NCBI GenBank assembly: GCA_951640165.1
Contig: OX621236.1
Coordinates: 34,464,948 to 34,528,947, forward strand
DNA: 64,000 bases
From: Pseudoips prasinana
Taxonomy: Eukaryota; Arthropoda; Insecta; Lepidoptera; Nolidae
Direction of reading: 5' to 3'
In this document: piece by piece, positions 32,446-45,900 of the stretch
How the letters are laid out: each line of letters begins with the position of its first letter
Numbering within the stretch: the stretch's first letter is position 1
Made by a program: the position numbers and the translations under genes
The notes under the pieces: model-generated
Told to the model about the DNA's origin: nothing
The model's database searches: none
The model's input: only the letters and a program-made list of their open reading frames with translations

Positions 32446-33179
32446 TTATTTGCTTTTCTGCGGTACAGAAACATGTAAACCGATGTCTAGCACTTTTTTG
32501 TTTTAAACCAGGCGTGTCTAATGAATGCATTGCAATGCCAATTTAGCCAGGATAGACAAGAAGCCACTCCTAATCGAAAAAATAACCGAATATACTAATT
32601 AAAATATTTTCTGAATAAGACTCAAATTCCTCGACGGTAAAATTTCTTAGAACAAGGCAACAGCTACCATTATATTAAATCATTATATATGCCGAACGCG
32701 TAAATGATATGTCAAAGAATAAAATAACATAGGCATTTCTTTTCTCAGTATCATTTACACAGATAGCAATTTGCAAATGAAGCCAATTGGGTCCTCTTTT
32801 GTATGCATAAAAAGAAACGAGTAATAAAAGAACTGCCTATGAACCCTTAGTGGAAGTAAATAATTCAAAGACAATGTATAAAAAGTCTACTTAGAATGAG
32901 ATATTTAAGAAAATTAAAATGAATGAAAAGCTTCTATTCAGCATATACAAGTCTGATACAAAAATAATACTACTGCCAAGCTGTATAATATTTTGTTTGC
33001 ATATTTAACTCCATATTTTATCGAATAGTAAAACTTCTATTGTTAACCTATCTAGATGTAGAAAAAAAAAACAAGAATAAAGATCAGCTAATGCGTTTCG
33101 TAGGAGGCGCCATTTATTTTTCGTATTTCTCATACTGGTTGTGTTTAATTACTTCAGTGTCATAGTTACATAGCGTTAC
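32446..33179. other. AT-rich stretch, no gene seen
   Basis: Nothing supported. Confidence 0.5.
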
Positions 33180-33765
33180 TTCCAGAGGGTGCTCTTCTGC
33201 TGGGTTCCTCAGAGGTTCATGTTGGGACCTCTGCTATGGGGCCTCGCGTATGATGCGGTCCTGCGGATTAGCCTCCTTCCCGGAGTGAGCGGCGTCTGCT
33301 GTGCAGACGACACGCTCGTTATAGCCCGGGAGGTCAGCTTCCAGTGGGTAGTACGGCTCGCCGAACTCGGTGTTGCATGTGTCGTCGCGGCCATAAGGAG
33401 ACTGGCCCTTCGGGTGGCGCCTCACAAGACTGAGGCGCTGTTTCCACGATGCGAGTAGGTGACGTACAGGTCAGGGTGGGGCGGTACATGAAGTACCTGA
33501 ACCTCACCCTAGACAGTCGATGGGGCTTCAAGAAGCATTTTGAGCGTGTGGAACCTCGGGAGTCCACGGGATGAAGTTCGCCACCGCTACGGAGGTATCG
33601 TGCAGTCCATGGCCCTTAACGTCGCGCCCGTCTGGTCCGGAAGCCTGACGGGCGCCTCCCGCTGCAGAGCTACTCTTAATAGCCTGCAGCGTGTGGTGGC
33701 CATCCGGGTCGCACAAGGATACCTTACGCTATCCTTTGAGGCGGCGACACTCCTGGCGATTGTTG
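33180..33765 (+). pseudogene. 5'-truncated R1/Jockey-type LINE reverse transcriptase
   Basis: The first frame (33189-33458) reads WVPQRFMLGPLLWGLAYDAV, LLPGVSGVCCADDTLVIARE and LAPHKTEAL-like text (LRVAPHKTEALF). It contains the catalytic ADD of RT motif C; the usual Y before ADD is C here. After a stop the sequence continues as VGRYMKYLNLTLDSRWGFKK in another frame and as YGGIVQSMALNVAPVWSG, SLQRVVAIRVAQGYLTLSFE in a third, ending at 33770. The GC content is much higher than that of the neighbours, as is usual for these LINEs. Several frameshifts make it dead. Confidence 0.8.
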
Positions 33766-33890
33766 CTTAATGGCTATAACCAGGACCGACGAGAGCTTAA
33801 CGTGCCCTCCGAAGCACGGAGACACTCAGAAAATAAACCACTTTGGTGGTCACCCATCTATGGACAGACCTTAGTTGCTTAACCTCGCCA
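33766..33890 (+). repeat. Tail repeat T fused to the LINE remnant
   Basis: 'ttgttgcttaatggctataa', 'ccaggaccgac', 'cgtgccctccgaagcacgga' and 'cacccatctatggac' equal the inverse of 59820-59960. Confidence 0.65.
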
Positions 33891-34079
33891 ATCACTTACT
33901 GACCGGTGCGAGCATCTAGCTAGACAACTGTTAATTTGTGGTGCTTGCTTAATAAGCAAACAACCCCAACAAAATTAACCATTTCCATAATCAAATATAA
34001 GATGAATTTTCAGTAATTATAGGCGTACACAAAGTATTTGTTTACGGCACTTATAATAACAAGTAAAAATCAACCATAA

Positions 34080-34325
34080 TATCCTGAGACTTTAATCACA
34101 CACTGATCCCGAACTAAGCAGAGCTTCTATTATGGAAACCAGATAGCTGATATAATACACATATATACTAGTTTTCTTTTGAAAATACATATTTATAGAG
34201 TTAATTATACCCAGAATCAGGACAAAAATTCATGTTAATGCCCGCAAATATCTGTCTGGGCGGGGATCAAAGTATCGAACTGCGGCGTGAAAAGCAAGTA
34301 TCTACCGGCCACGACAACCGGCCCG
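34080..34325 (-). repeat. SINE family A, near full length, diverged
   Basis: The inverted order is complete: tail 'actgatcccgaactaagcag', middle 'attatacccagaatcaggac', and head 'tgcggcgtgaaaagcaag'. The B-box is mutated. Confidence 0.65.
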
Positions 34326-34351
34326 TTATATCATAATTATTACACCATGCA

Positions 34352-34430
34352 CAAAAAAGGAATTTGCTGAATCGCTCCGATACAAGCTATGGCTAGCTTG
34401 TATTTGAGCGATTCAGCAAATCCCTTTTTT
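34352..34430. repeat. Near-perfect hairpin with ~36-base arms
   Basis: The arm 'aaaaaaggaatttgctgaat' continuing 'cgctccgatacaagct' and its inverse are separated by about 6 bases. Confidence 0.85.
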
Positions 34431-34621
34431 TTTTATTCGATGTTTAATTAGTATAAAAACTTATTATTATGTTTTGTCAACAACTCACTCCGTTAATGGG
34501 CGCATTGTAAAGTAATTTATTTTTAAGTTATTATAATTAATGTAAATTTGTTTCTCCTCGAAGTGATTATTGTAATCTTTAAGAAATAAAGAAGTTCTAA
34601 CCGTAAAAAAATGGATTAATA

Positions 34622-34870
34622 ATGTCCTCCTAGCCGAATTTCGGCCACGGCGGCCAATCGCAATAGAGATTATCCATCTGCGCGGGACATATTATATAGA
34701 AGTGTGAAGAACATTTTCTATTCCATCACTCTCATGATCCGATCAGGCCAGGTACAGGACCGACGGCTTTACGTGCTCTCCGAGACACGGGGGTAAAATA
34801 GTGCAAACTCCCAGACTTAGGGCTGGTGCGTAGAAATTTTTCTTTTTACTGAAGGCCCAATAACTCGTAA
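34622..34870 (-). repeat. SINE family C
   Basis: Inverted copy with 'cctcctagccgaatttcggc', 'ccatctgcgcgggacatatt' and 'gaccgacggctttacgtgct'. The tRNA-like head is missing. Confidence 0.8.
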
Positions 34871-36394
34871 CTGACAACTTATAGATTTAGCTTTATATGT
34901 TAAATTGATTCGAAAATACCTTTATAGTAGCGTAAATTGTATATTCCATTCGGCGTCATTAGTGAATATCTCGAAACTTTTTACAGTTCAAAGCCTATTA
35001 ACAAAGGGCCGTGCAATCGATTTAAATGAAACGACGAGGTATTTAACTCTCATTCAAATAAATGCGATGTATACAATCCATTAAACCTTTTAACGTCGTC
35101 AAATTCAACAAAAACAATGTTATCAGCGGTATAAATGATAGACCTTTAAAATTATCTTTTATTTTATTACCCTCTCAAGTAAAGTACTTTCAAAACATCT
35201 GCGGCTTAAAAACACTCTTGTGAAACACAATGAATGATGAATGAATAGGTGATTTATCTCCCGAAGACAGAATCAATTTAAAATGATCGACCAAATTTAA
35301 CTAAGATTCGAAAATGAAGTGCTTCTGACGATGGCTTTATTCATTTCGAAGTTAAAATACACATTAATGTACTTACAGAACATAACTAAGCTCAAAAAGC
35401 TTTAAACAACTTATTCAATTCTGAACATAAAACACTGATTCGTTAGTTGGACAAAGATCGATTATAACATGAAAAATGATGGAAAGCAGGAAAGGTTAAT
35501 TATGGTTACTTATAAAAAAGTATTTAAATAAATGAAACAATGCATTAATTACGATATTAGTATTACTACAGTAATTATAATTTTAAGTTCGAACCAATCT
35601 TTCAAATTTATCAGCTTTCTTTACGCGATGAGGTCAATTGCCTTTAAAATTATCCAATTGACTTCTAAACGTAAACAGAAAGACTTGGACACAAAATAGA
35701 TCTAATAATATATGGTTTATCTTAACCTAACACTACTTACACTGACTACAATTTAGTAAGCGTAATATCCATTCAGGCTTCATATTATGCCGGAGAGCCG
35801 ACTAGTCTTACATTTATCAAAAAGCTTAGGAATACATTTTATCTTAATTTAAACCTTAGTAAAATCTCTCGTAATGACTAGATGCAATTCGTTAGGTTCA
35901 GACGATACAAGATTGACGTAGTTCTATTAAGTCTTATCCCTACGGTTAATAGTAATGAATCTAGTGAAAAATATTATTAAAATTACACAATCATTGCACT
36001 GAAAACTTTACATTCGTTTCCATACATATTGGATTCGTTAATTGGAATACGTTCATACATATGACTCTAATAACATTTTACATTCAGGTATATTTGCCCA
36101 CGAAATTGTTTTGGAAGCATTCCGATATAGAGTATATGTTCTTATTTACTTTTATAAATTGCTAGGGAAATGAATATCAACATTGGGATAAGCTTATGTT
36201 TCATATTTTTAAAACGAATAAATTATAAGCTATGACTGTCGTCTTCTATCTATACAACACACGGCTCTCTTAAGATTTTCCGCAAATCGATACTTGTGAA
36301 TTTGGACCTCATCTTTGCATTTGGTGATGTCTGTTGTGTTTACTTGTTTGTCAGTCTTTTCACCCTGGCCTGCATTATCTAGTTCATCGTCGGA
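34871..36394. other. 3' flank of the arrestin gene, no further gene seen
   Basis: AT-rich. I see no AATAAA on the minus strand in the first 500 bases below the arrestin stop, so the 3' end of the transcript is not placed. Confidence 0.5.
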
Positions 36395-36936
36395 TCACGT
36401 GTCCGAACCTGGATATTTGACGATAAGATCCAATTCTTCTTCGCTGGGTTTTACGCTTCGCAATTCCGTTTGTCCTTCGAATTTCTTGGGTCTATCCAGT
36501 TTGTTTTCAATGTTGACCAGGACATCCGCAACACAGCGATGGTCATCTGGTGATTTTACTTCCGTGTCATCACCAAAGGCTGTCTGTTGAGTTTCATCGT
36601 CTTCATTGTTGTTTTGCTTGTCTCTTTCTATCTCAGCTTTACTGTCTTCGTCTTCGCTATTTTCTTTTCCTTCGAGTATCATTTTATGTGTGGCTTCTTC
36701 TATAACGCTGTCTGTAGGTGCTTCGTTTATGCATGAATGAGTCAATGTGAACGGTAGCTTGACCGATAAGTCTCCTCCCATCGCACTGAATGTGAGCTTT
36801 ACTTTCACATAATACGATACGTATATTGCGAAAACATTCCTATCTTCAGGAGTATTGTTACACAGTACAGTGGAAGCCAGACTAGCGCCCGTTTTTGAAT
36901 ACGAGTCTTCAAGTGCTATCCAGTTTTTGGTAATAC
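36395..36936 (-). CDS. Arrestin last coding exon with acidic tail
   Basis: 542 bases from acceptor atttgttacag to TGA. It completes the split Gly codon, then ITKNWIALEDSYSKTGASLA, STVLCNNTPEDRNVFAIYVS, YYVKVKL, GGDLSVKLPFTLTH. The remaining ~105 residues are rich in E, D, K, N and Q (KENSEDEDSKAEIERDKQNN, NEDDETQQ) and finish EEELDLIVKYPGSDT. Many S/T near acidic residues could be kinase sites; no clear clathrin box was recognised beyond LDLI-like text. Confidence 0.9.
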
Positions 36937-39900
36937 CTGTAACAAATATTTATTTGGTATATGGTTTCAATAAACTAATCCAAGAATAAAGTTGAAATAA
37001 AGACGACACGTATTAAAACGGCAAAAAACTAAAACGAGAAGTAATTAATTATTCGTTTATTTACTCCTTAATAAAAAGGAGTATGTAAACGTGCTAGATA
37101 TGACTGTATAATACTTTTAGCATAATTTGTGTTTATGCAAATGCACTGAAAAAGAACCAGTTATACGAAGATACATGTTTTTATCTATCGCCGAATAAAA
37201 AATCTATTTATCTGAATGGTTCTGGAGTAACAATATTGCACAAATATATACATTTAATTATTAAGCTCTAGTAAAAATGCTATCAAGAATTCTTGGAATT
37301 TTCGTTAAGCAAATACTCTTATGTTCTTCTTTATACATTTGTTTCAATATTATTGTACACTCGTCTGTAAAATTATTATATTTAATCTAATATTATATTT
37401 AATCTACATATATCACTGATTATCTATTAAGTATTAAACGTAACTCGCAATTTCACATGTTGCTAATAAGACAAGGATGGATTTATATATAATAAAATAG
37501 AAAATAAGTGAACTAAACTTGACTTATATTTTTAATCATATCAACTTTTTGAAAAGATGTTACGTCCCAAGGTTGGGTTATCGCACTAGAATTATGTTAA
37601 TAAAAATGCTAATTATTATCGTTTTACTAATTAATATTAATGAAGAAATTAATAATTCGATATGTAGCTTTTATTTTCTAACCATCAAAATAAATTACGC
37701 CAAATATACACAAGCGCTAAAGTTTGCAAACTCTTAATTATGTAACACGTGTCTTACGGCATGGGCTAATGATTTAATCATGTTTATAAAACTGTTCTTT
37801 TGATGCTTAAACTCAATGTGGTGAAATACACTGGAAAATATTATATTGATATATATTTTTATAGTATTACCTCTATGCGGAGTCAGCGTGAAGATGTGAG
37901 TGTGTGTCTGGCCTGGCATGACCACGTCGCTGCCTTTGACGAGTGCTACGACGTTCTTGAACTTCCCATTGGAAAACATGCAGACGTCAACGTGCTGGAC
38001 CACCAGTACCTGAGAAATAAACATAATAGGTATATAAAAAGATTTAAATTTCAAATTGTTGGTTTTATCCATCTATCATAAAAGTCTGTCTCATGTTGTG
38101 GTATTTTATCTCATAAATGGGTATGGCGGCCTTAGCGGGTATAAAGTGATTCAGGACGGCTTTATCAAGTCTTCGAATTGACTTTCATAGAAACAATGAA
38201 GTCTTTATATTATGTGGTTCTTCGGGTTTTCTCAAAGATTAGTGGAGATCGGGTTCAATACTTATGGTGGTTAAGATCAGAGGGTGGGATGATAAACACG
38301 TCATTAGGTATGGTGAGCATCAGAATACGGTTCACATCATTCATTTAGGAATAATTAACAGTGCTAGCTGCGTCAATAGTGTTAGGTTGCGGCATTGCTA
38401 ATATTTTGTTCTTGTAATACCTACATTGTTTTTATTTTTTATCGAATGTACCAATTTTTACCAACAAATTATTATGTATAAAATCATTTTTCTTTGTTAA
38501 TCATACTTACTTAATATGGCTTTGTGAATTCTTGTTAGTATAGTAATAAGCTTAAATTAAGTATATATCCGATAAATTAATTGTATTCTTTATGAGAAAT
38601 AAATGTCTTAAACCATAAATAGCAACTGATTTGTTTCTTTAAAATGAAAGTCCTGATAAAAATCGAACCCACGAATCAAGGGGTATCCGGCGCTAGTAAA
38701 TGTAACATTGTATGTAACTGTGCGATGTGTTTTCTCCATTGTTTTTGATAATTAACATGTAATATAATAACGATTGTTGATATTAAAACAACTGCTATAA
38801 GAAAAAGGTCATCAAAATAATATCAAATTTAATATGCTTTTATTTTTGCCACGAGTTTTATACGATACGTGAACCAATAATTTTTATTTTTTTTAGTTTG
38901 TATAACGGTATTCATTGACAACGTAGCAGTTTTACCTAATTCTCATCACACCTTGTATTGACTACCCAGATCATTTGGTTCAGTAATTGAGGCGTGAAGA
39001 GACTAAATAGAAATATAAAACTAACTACTACTAGCGGCTATGCCCTTTTGGAAAGTTTTGTTATTATAACTGATAAATTGATTGCAATGATTGTGCTTTA
39101 TTTTAAAGTATTATTTATAATTTATACGAGGTATTCGATGCTCCATTAACTTTACGACGTAATGGAGACACTTAACGCAATCTTACCTAAACCTGCACGG
39201 TGTACTAATGGGTACTCAGATTGGACTATTAGCAAATTATGGCACTATTTTCCAATATTCATTTTTGAATAAATCTTTAATTATAGTTTTTCTTATTTAC
39301 AATGACTTTGTGTTAATTGAAAACATATTTCAAACACAATTAATTATATGATAGATCATATTTATTTATTAGCCATAAATGGTGGTTTAAACAATTGAGG
39401 TCTTAGATATAAAAACAGGTCCACAACACTTAGTCATATACATAGTGACATGCAATAATTTAAATTAATTTCTATGTTTGGTCATATTAAAAAGTCTGCT
39501 ACCGGGTAAAATGTTCTTTCTAACATGCACATTTTATTTTTTATTTCCTAAGTTGTAGTTTCTTTATATCAACAGGCAACTCATTAAATATACGTCCATA
39601 CATCACGTAGCTACTTTTCTTGTATAAAGTTGTCCTAGGAATCACTGGTAAAACAATTCTGTTAGGATTTTAACTATTTCTGTATGATTCACTTTTTTCT
39701 ATAAGATTAGTTGTATAAATTTCAGTGCTGGTGAAATTGATACACGACCCATGTATCCAACTCCATGTCGTTAACTGTTTCACCACCGAACCGTGGTGGA
39801 CTTTGGACTCAACTTTTACAAGATCGATTTTTCTAACTCCTCCTTGATTCTTTCTGATTTAACTGTTGCGGAATCAAAGATAGTTAAAGCGATTCTCAGG

Positions 39901-42900
39901 ACATGCCTTAGCATCACCGCTCAATGTCATTACATTGTATGCCACTGTTGATACTGCATTATGAGTTGCAGTGGTGGATTAGAGGGAGAGACTACTCCTA
40001 CAGAAAAGACTGCCGATAGAGGTGAAAACAATTTTTACATTTCTCATACTCGGAAAGTAGTGTTTATTATACCCGAGTTAGGAAGATGCTACTTCCCACC
40101 TTTGGGCGGTAAAGACTCATAGTAATTGCTACCCTCCCTATAGTGGGAATACATTTAAAATTAGAAATAAATTGGTTGGTCAGTCGGCTGTACAAAAAAC
40201 TAACTTACTTAAGAATAAAAAGTGCAAAACGCCGCTAAAGAAGTTTTAACTTCAAAATTGTTGCAGTATAAACAGCCAGTGTGAATTACAAAAAAGACCC
40301 TCCATCTTACGAGTATACGATCAGGTCACGTGTCCTGACGCGGGTTTAATGTTTACCCCATCGAAAAAAAGTGCACAATGCCGCTAAAGAAAAAAAATGT
40401 GATAATACACACCGCACGGACGGACTAAATAACATTTTTTATTTCATTTATTATTATTACTTATTAGGTTGTGTATGACTGTTTTATAGATGTTTTTGTG
40501 ACAATCGGGTCCCCGCAGCTTACCACTTCATGGCTATTACGTGACTATTTTGCGATGGGAGAAACGAGCCCGTAACCTCCCGGGCGTAATGGCCTGATAA
40601 CACGGCTTACACTGCTTGTACACAGACGTAATCATACATTGGAAAATGATAACAATGTATTAAACTATCAGCTAAATGTAGAAGTATCTTTTTCTATTAA
40701 ATAACCATTTGTTGATACTAATACGTAAAAACGGCGCGTTTCCGTGAAGCTTCTCCTGTTGCTGACCGTACCGGAAATTTTGTAGATACAACTAATTAAG
40801 AAATATAATTAACTTAAACTTAATTCTAGGCACAGAAATATTTTTTTTCGTATCATAGAGCATTCTTTTCAAAAGGTGGCCTTCATATTCCAATAAAAAT
40901 GGTATTTTTATATGATTATGTAACTCATAGAGTCTTAAGTGTTCTGATAACGAAAGCTTCGCCTGTTATAAGAGGCGGCCAAAAGGGTCAAAGGTAAATT
41001 TTAGAGCATAAGCAGGTTTAGAGGAGAATTTTCACATCTATTTGGCAACCTCAAGAGGGATGGCAGTGTATTTTTGGTCATATAATGAGGATGTAGTGTT
41101 AGTGCGGGAACAGTATTCCTCCGCAGAGGAGCTGAAATACAGTGTTGCCTAAGAGTGACCAGTATGTTCCACACTAGTTACCTTTGGCCTTCCCCATATG
41201 CCAAAAAGAGAACCGTGGGATTCTTGTTGGTAAAAGTCCCATATCAGCCGTCATTATACCTAGATTTCCATGACTTTGTCCGCGTTAAATAAAATTACAA
41301 TTAGCGCGTGGTCCTTCCGTGATTCCGTAAAAATGATTCACCTGAAAGTTTTGTGTTTTATGCATGCTGTGTTTACTTCAAGAAGGTCGTACACTAAGCT
41401 TTTTTCAAGAACTTATATTTATCTTTTTATTTAAAATTGTGTACGGCCAGTTTAGTAAACCAAACAAAAAAAAAAAAAAACGACCGGGCAAACATATTTA
41501 GATTGGCAGAAAGTATATTAGAAGAGTAGCTGTGCCCAGCGGTTTTACCCGCGTTAAATTTTATAAATTATAGCCTATGTGTTATTCGGATATATAAGCT
41601 ATATTACTACAAAGTTTCATCAAAATCCATTCGGTAGTTTTTGCTTGAAAGAGTAACAAACATCCATCCATCATACATCCATCCATACTCACAAACTTTC
41701 GCATTTATAATATAAGTAGAATTTGCCACTTATTTAAGAGCTCTAAAGATAGCAAGTGGCTTCAAGATATCTATATTTTCCTTTGTATATCCCTGTGCTA
41801 CGATATACCAGCTCAATTGTACGTGCAATTATAAATATTAACGAATCAACTTTCGGCTTATTCATATTAATAATTGATTGTAATTTTCTTACGATATGTG
41901 TGTTATTCCACTTTTCTCTATACCTGTAAAGCATCATTGAAATTTGTGTCAATAACCTTTAAGAGAGTGGGTAGAATTCTCGTCACTCTGAGTATAAATT
42001 ATATTATAATTATGCGTCACTTTACATTAGGGGTGCTTCTGATAGGTGTAGGAGGAGATGACGCATAGACAGGTAGGATGTTGCGGTGCATTCATATGGA
42101 AGTGAATTTGCGCATAACCGCTTATTAATATAATATTCCTACCTGTTAGTTAACCGGTATAACTTGTTGGTTGCAAGTTTGGTAACGTATAGTTTACACG
42201 TTTTAGTTTAGGTAATAGTATAAATACTACTTTTAATTTTTAGTTACCATTACGCTCTACACAAAAGTGTATGGAGCATGTGGAAACCTGTTTTCTGACT
42301 TCCCAGCTCTAAATCCTTGACGGTAGAATGAGTTGACTACCTCAGCATGGTAAACTTGGTCAAGTACGACACACCTAGTTAACGATACCCTATATAGACG
42401 CCATCAGTAGATGGGGTATGTACAGGGTTTGTTTACTAAAGATTTTCAATTTTTTACTCAATTTCCTTTACTATCCATGCGGATAGGCTGTTAAAATAGC
42501 TTTCATCTGACGTAAGTAACAGTAACACAGTCTCTTTATTAGAAAAACGAGTGAAAGAATTTTTACTACCTTGACGTATATACAACATGTAACGTAATTA
42601 ACGCACACCCTCAGACACCCCAATTAGTATATTATGTTGTAATTACAATACATACACTGAATTTTTAATTTAACATGTATATGCATTATTATTTACTAAA
42701 TTAGTTTCTTGGAATAAAGTTTTTTTTTCTTTATTTTGTATTTAATGATAGAATTTGTATGGATACAAATAAAACTGCAATTTTAAAAGTCTTGACTTAC
42801 GGACCATTTAGTTTATTATTTAATATGACAATAATTTCCGTAGTTTTAATTATTTTGGAAAAAAAATTACTTACTTATATTAAAAATGATATAAATCGAT

Positions 42901-45900
42901 TCAGTAAACGATTCCGAACAAACAATTTTCAGGATGTGCGTTAATTAAGTTACATGTTGTATACAGGGTGGCCGAGGAGTTGACGTTCAAACGCAAAATT
43001 TTGATACTTTATGATGAGAAGTATCCGAATCACCCCCATGTTATGTTCTTCGATTTTGCCATTTTTTGATACTTTGAAAATGTATGAGTCCTGAGCTCAA
43101 ACCCTAATTTTAAAGTTTAGTCAGATAAACCATACTGTTTAGGGTGTTAGGTTAAACTATGCTAATTAGATATCACATAAAAACTGAACCAGAAATGTTC
43201 AACAGAACGAGAAAAATATCGAAACTGATGTTAGGTGAAATTTACGAAAAAAATCATATAATTCTATCTCGAAAACTACGCAAAATCGTAGAACATACAT
43301 GGGGGTGATTCGGATACCAAATTTTGCGTTTGAACGGCAACTCCTCGGACTCATCATCGGAACGCAAGCGCCATCTGTCGGCTCTCGACGGGGTCAAAGA
43401 TTCACCGGCTGAGCGAGCGGCGCGCTTGACACTTTTGGAACAGCAGCCGGCCAGTGCGGTCGAATATTGAAACTATAATTGTCACACGTTCCTAGCTATA
43501 GGTGAGTATATCTGTCCCTATATAGTGATTGTGATAAATAAATATTTGTAAGTTTATTAAGATTTACTTTCTGCACACCTTTGTACAGATTTCCAGCACA
43601 TCAAGCTATCCCAATCTGTCAAATTTCCCCAATTGAAAGTGAACCTTATGCTTTTATGATAAAGTTGAAAATCTATAAAAGAAATTTGACAAATCGGGGT
43701 AGCTGGATGTGCTGGCGTCTGTACTTTCTATCTGGACGTATCAACTGTATATACACGTAGAAAGATTAAGCACACTGTTCACCGATAAGTTAAGTGTAAT
43801 AAATAAGCACGTATTATCATAGGGTACACTACATTAATACGAAAAACTTTATTCCGACAGTCACAAATACGAATTTCAAAATACCGATTTCCATCATTCC
43901 GAATGGTTCAAAATTACAATTCCGATTTATCATTACTCCTATTTTTATAATTCCTATATTTCAATATTCCTTACGATTATAATTACTCTTCTCAAAACAC
44001 CGAGCTTCAATAGATCGTATAACAAAAAGTCCGACTTAATGATAATTCGAAATATTAACAATACGAATAAAAATATTTTGTTTCCCTAGTCACAATTTTA
44101 ACCTAACCTAACCCAAATGATTAATCAACAATAGAGGGGATCTGAAACTCGGCGGCTGCATGCAGCATGCAAACAGGCAGGCAAGATGCATGCAGGCATG
44201 CAGCAGGCATGCAACATGCAAGCAGGCATGCAACATGCAAGCAGGCGTGCAGCATTCAAGCAGGTGCTGCATGCCTGCTTGAATGCTGCATACAAGCAGA
44301 CATCCAGCATGCAAGCACGCATGCAGCATGCAAGCTGGCATGCAGCATGCAAGCAGGCATGCAGCATGCATGCAGGCATGCAGCATGCAAGCAGGCATGC
44401 AGCATGCAAGCAGGCATGCAGCATGCAAGCAGGCATGCAGCATGCAAGCAGGCATGCAGCATGCAAGCAGGTATGCAACATGCAGCAGGCATTGTTTCTG
44501 TCACGGCTCGGGCGCTGCGGGGTTTGGGCGGGCCCACGCGAGCTTATCGTCGCAGATGGTTTTAACGCTCACCACCGCAGCTTCGGCTTGCGCGGCGGGC
44601 CTTCAAACCACCTGCTCCTCAGCTCGCGGGTCGCCCCACCCCTCCGCGCCTAGGCGGGCTTAAATTACACTCTAGAGTAGGACAGACAAGACTACGTGAA
44701 GTCGGTTGTGCAGCGATTCGTTTCTGTCACCAAATTTTGTAGCATAACATGTTGACTTTTAGTTTATTCGAAGTATTGAAAATCGGAATTTCGTTTTTCG
44801 GACTGAGAACCCTTCGAGCGTTTGACTCTTCGAACGTTTGAAAATCGGAAAACTATCAAATCGTATTAACGACTTTCGGTAAAATTAATTTCGTGATTTT
44901 TAATAATAGACATTACAATTCTTAGGTATTATGAAAATCGGACTTTTGAAAATCGAAACATCGAAATTCGTAATAAAATATTTCAGAGTATTTGGGTGTT
45001 CCCATTATCATATTATCTAAGCCATATATAGTATCTAAGCCATATTTTAACCAAAAAATACCAGACGTTATAACACCTTGTCTCGTTACTTTTATAGCCA
45101 TAGCATCTGGTAAAATGGTGACCCTCGACTTCACTCAATTTCAATCGACTTCGGCGCGACCATTGCTCTATAGTGGACTTCGCAACATAAGAAGCAGGCG
45201 GGTTCATTTTGCTGGTACAAAATGAACCCGCTTACTTGCAAATCAAACGGCGGCCAACAAGAAATACTGAAAATCGCAACCGGCACCTCCATTTTATCCC
45301 GCATTCCGGAGTTTTGGAGATATCAACCCAGATTATGGTTTAGTTACAGTTCCTTTTATTGCCATACCTTCTGGTAAATGTATCTTTCCTTTTACAGGTC
45401 TGCTGGAAGAGATAAGCAGCCCCAATATCTCTCTACTTCATATTGTGTTTATACTGTATTGATTTCGTTTAGTGTGTAAATTAATATTAAAAAGTGTTCC
45501 CGTCCTAATAAAAAAGCTAAAAATATTAGGGTGTAGTTTATTAATATTTTTACCCTAAGAGGCAAATAATTATAATATTTTTTGTACAACGCTTGCGTCC
45601 ATTATATTAAAATCTCACTGTAATTTATATTGTTTTGGCCTAATTCAGATCATTCAAAACAACTTTATTAAACCCTGGTCACTTATTACCCTAAACCTTG
45701 TAAAATAATTGCTTATCAATATTCAAATGACCACAACATGACAATATATCGTACTAGCCGGCCCAGACCTTGAACCCGTCATTGCCACCGTTGCCGTCCA
45801 TGACCTCAATTTTGAATTCGAATCGATAAAATGCCCTACCAGATCCGCAATCAGATGAGTAGCTCGCGTCGTGACCTATTAACGTCAAGCAACAGTTTAC

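Noticed and set aside
33209..33716. Minus-strand frames opposite the LINE reverse transcriptase
   Set aside because: Shadows of the GC-rich RT sequence on the other strand.
44097..44114. CCTAA units resembling insect telomeric repeat (TTAGG)n
   Set aside because: Only about three units; too short to call an interstitial telomere and common by chance in such DNA.
44108..44663. Cysteine/methionine/histidine-rich frames up to 155 codons on both strands
   Set aside because: By-products of the 19-base minisatellite; the same peptide is read in all frames.
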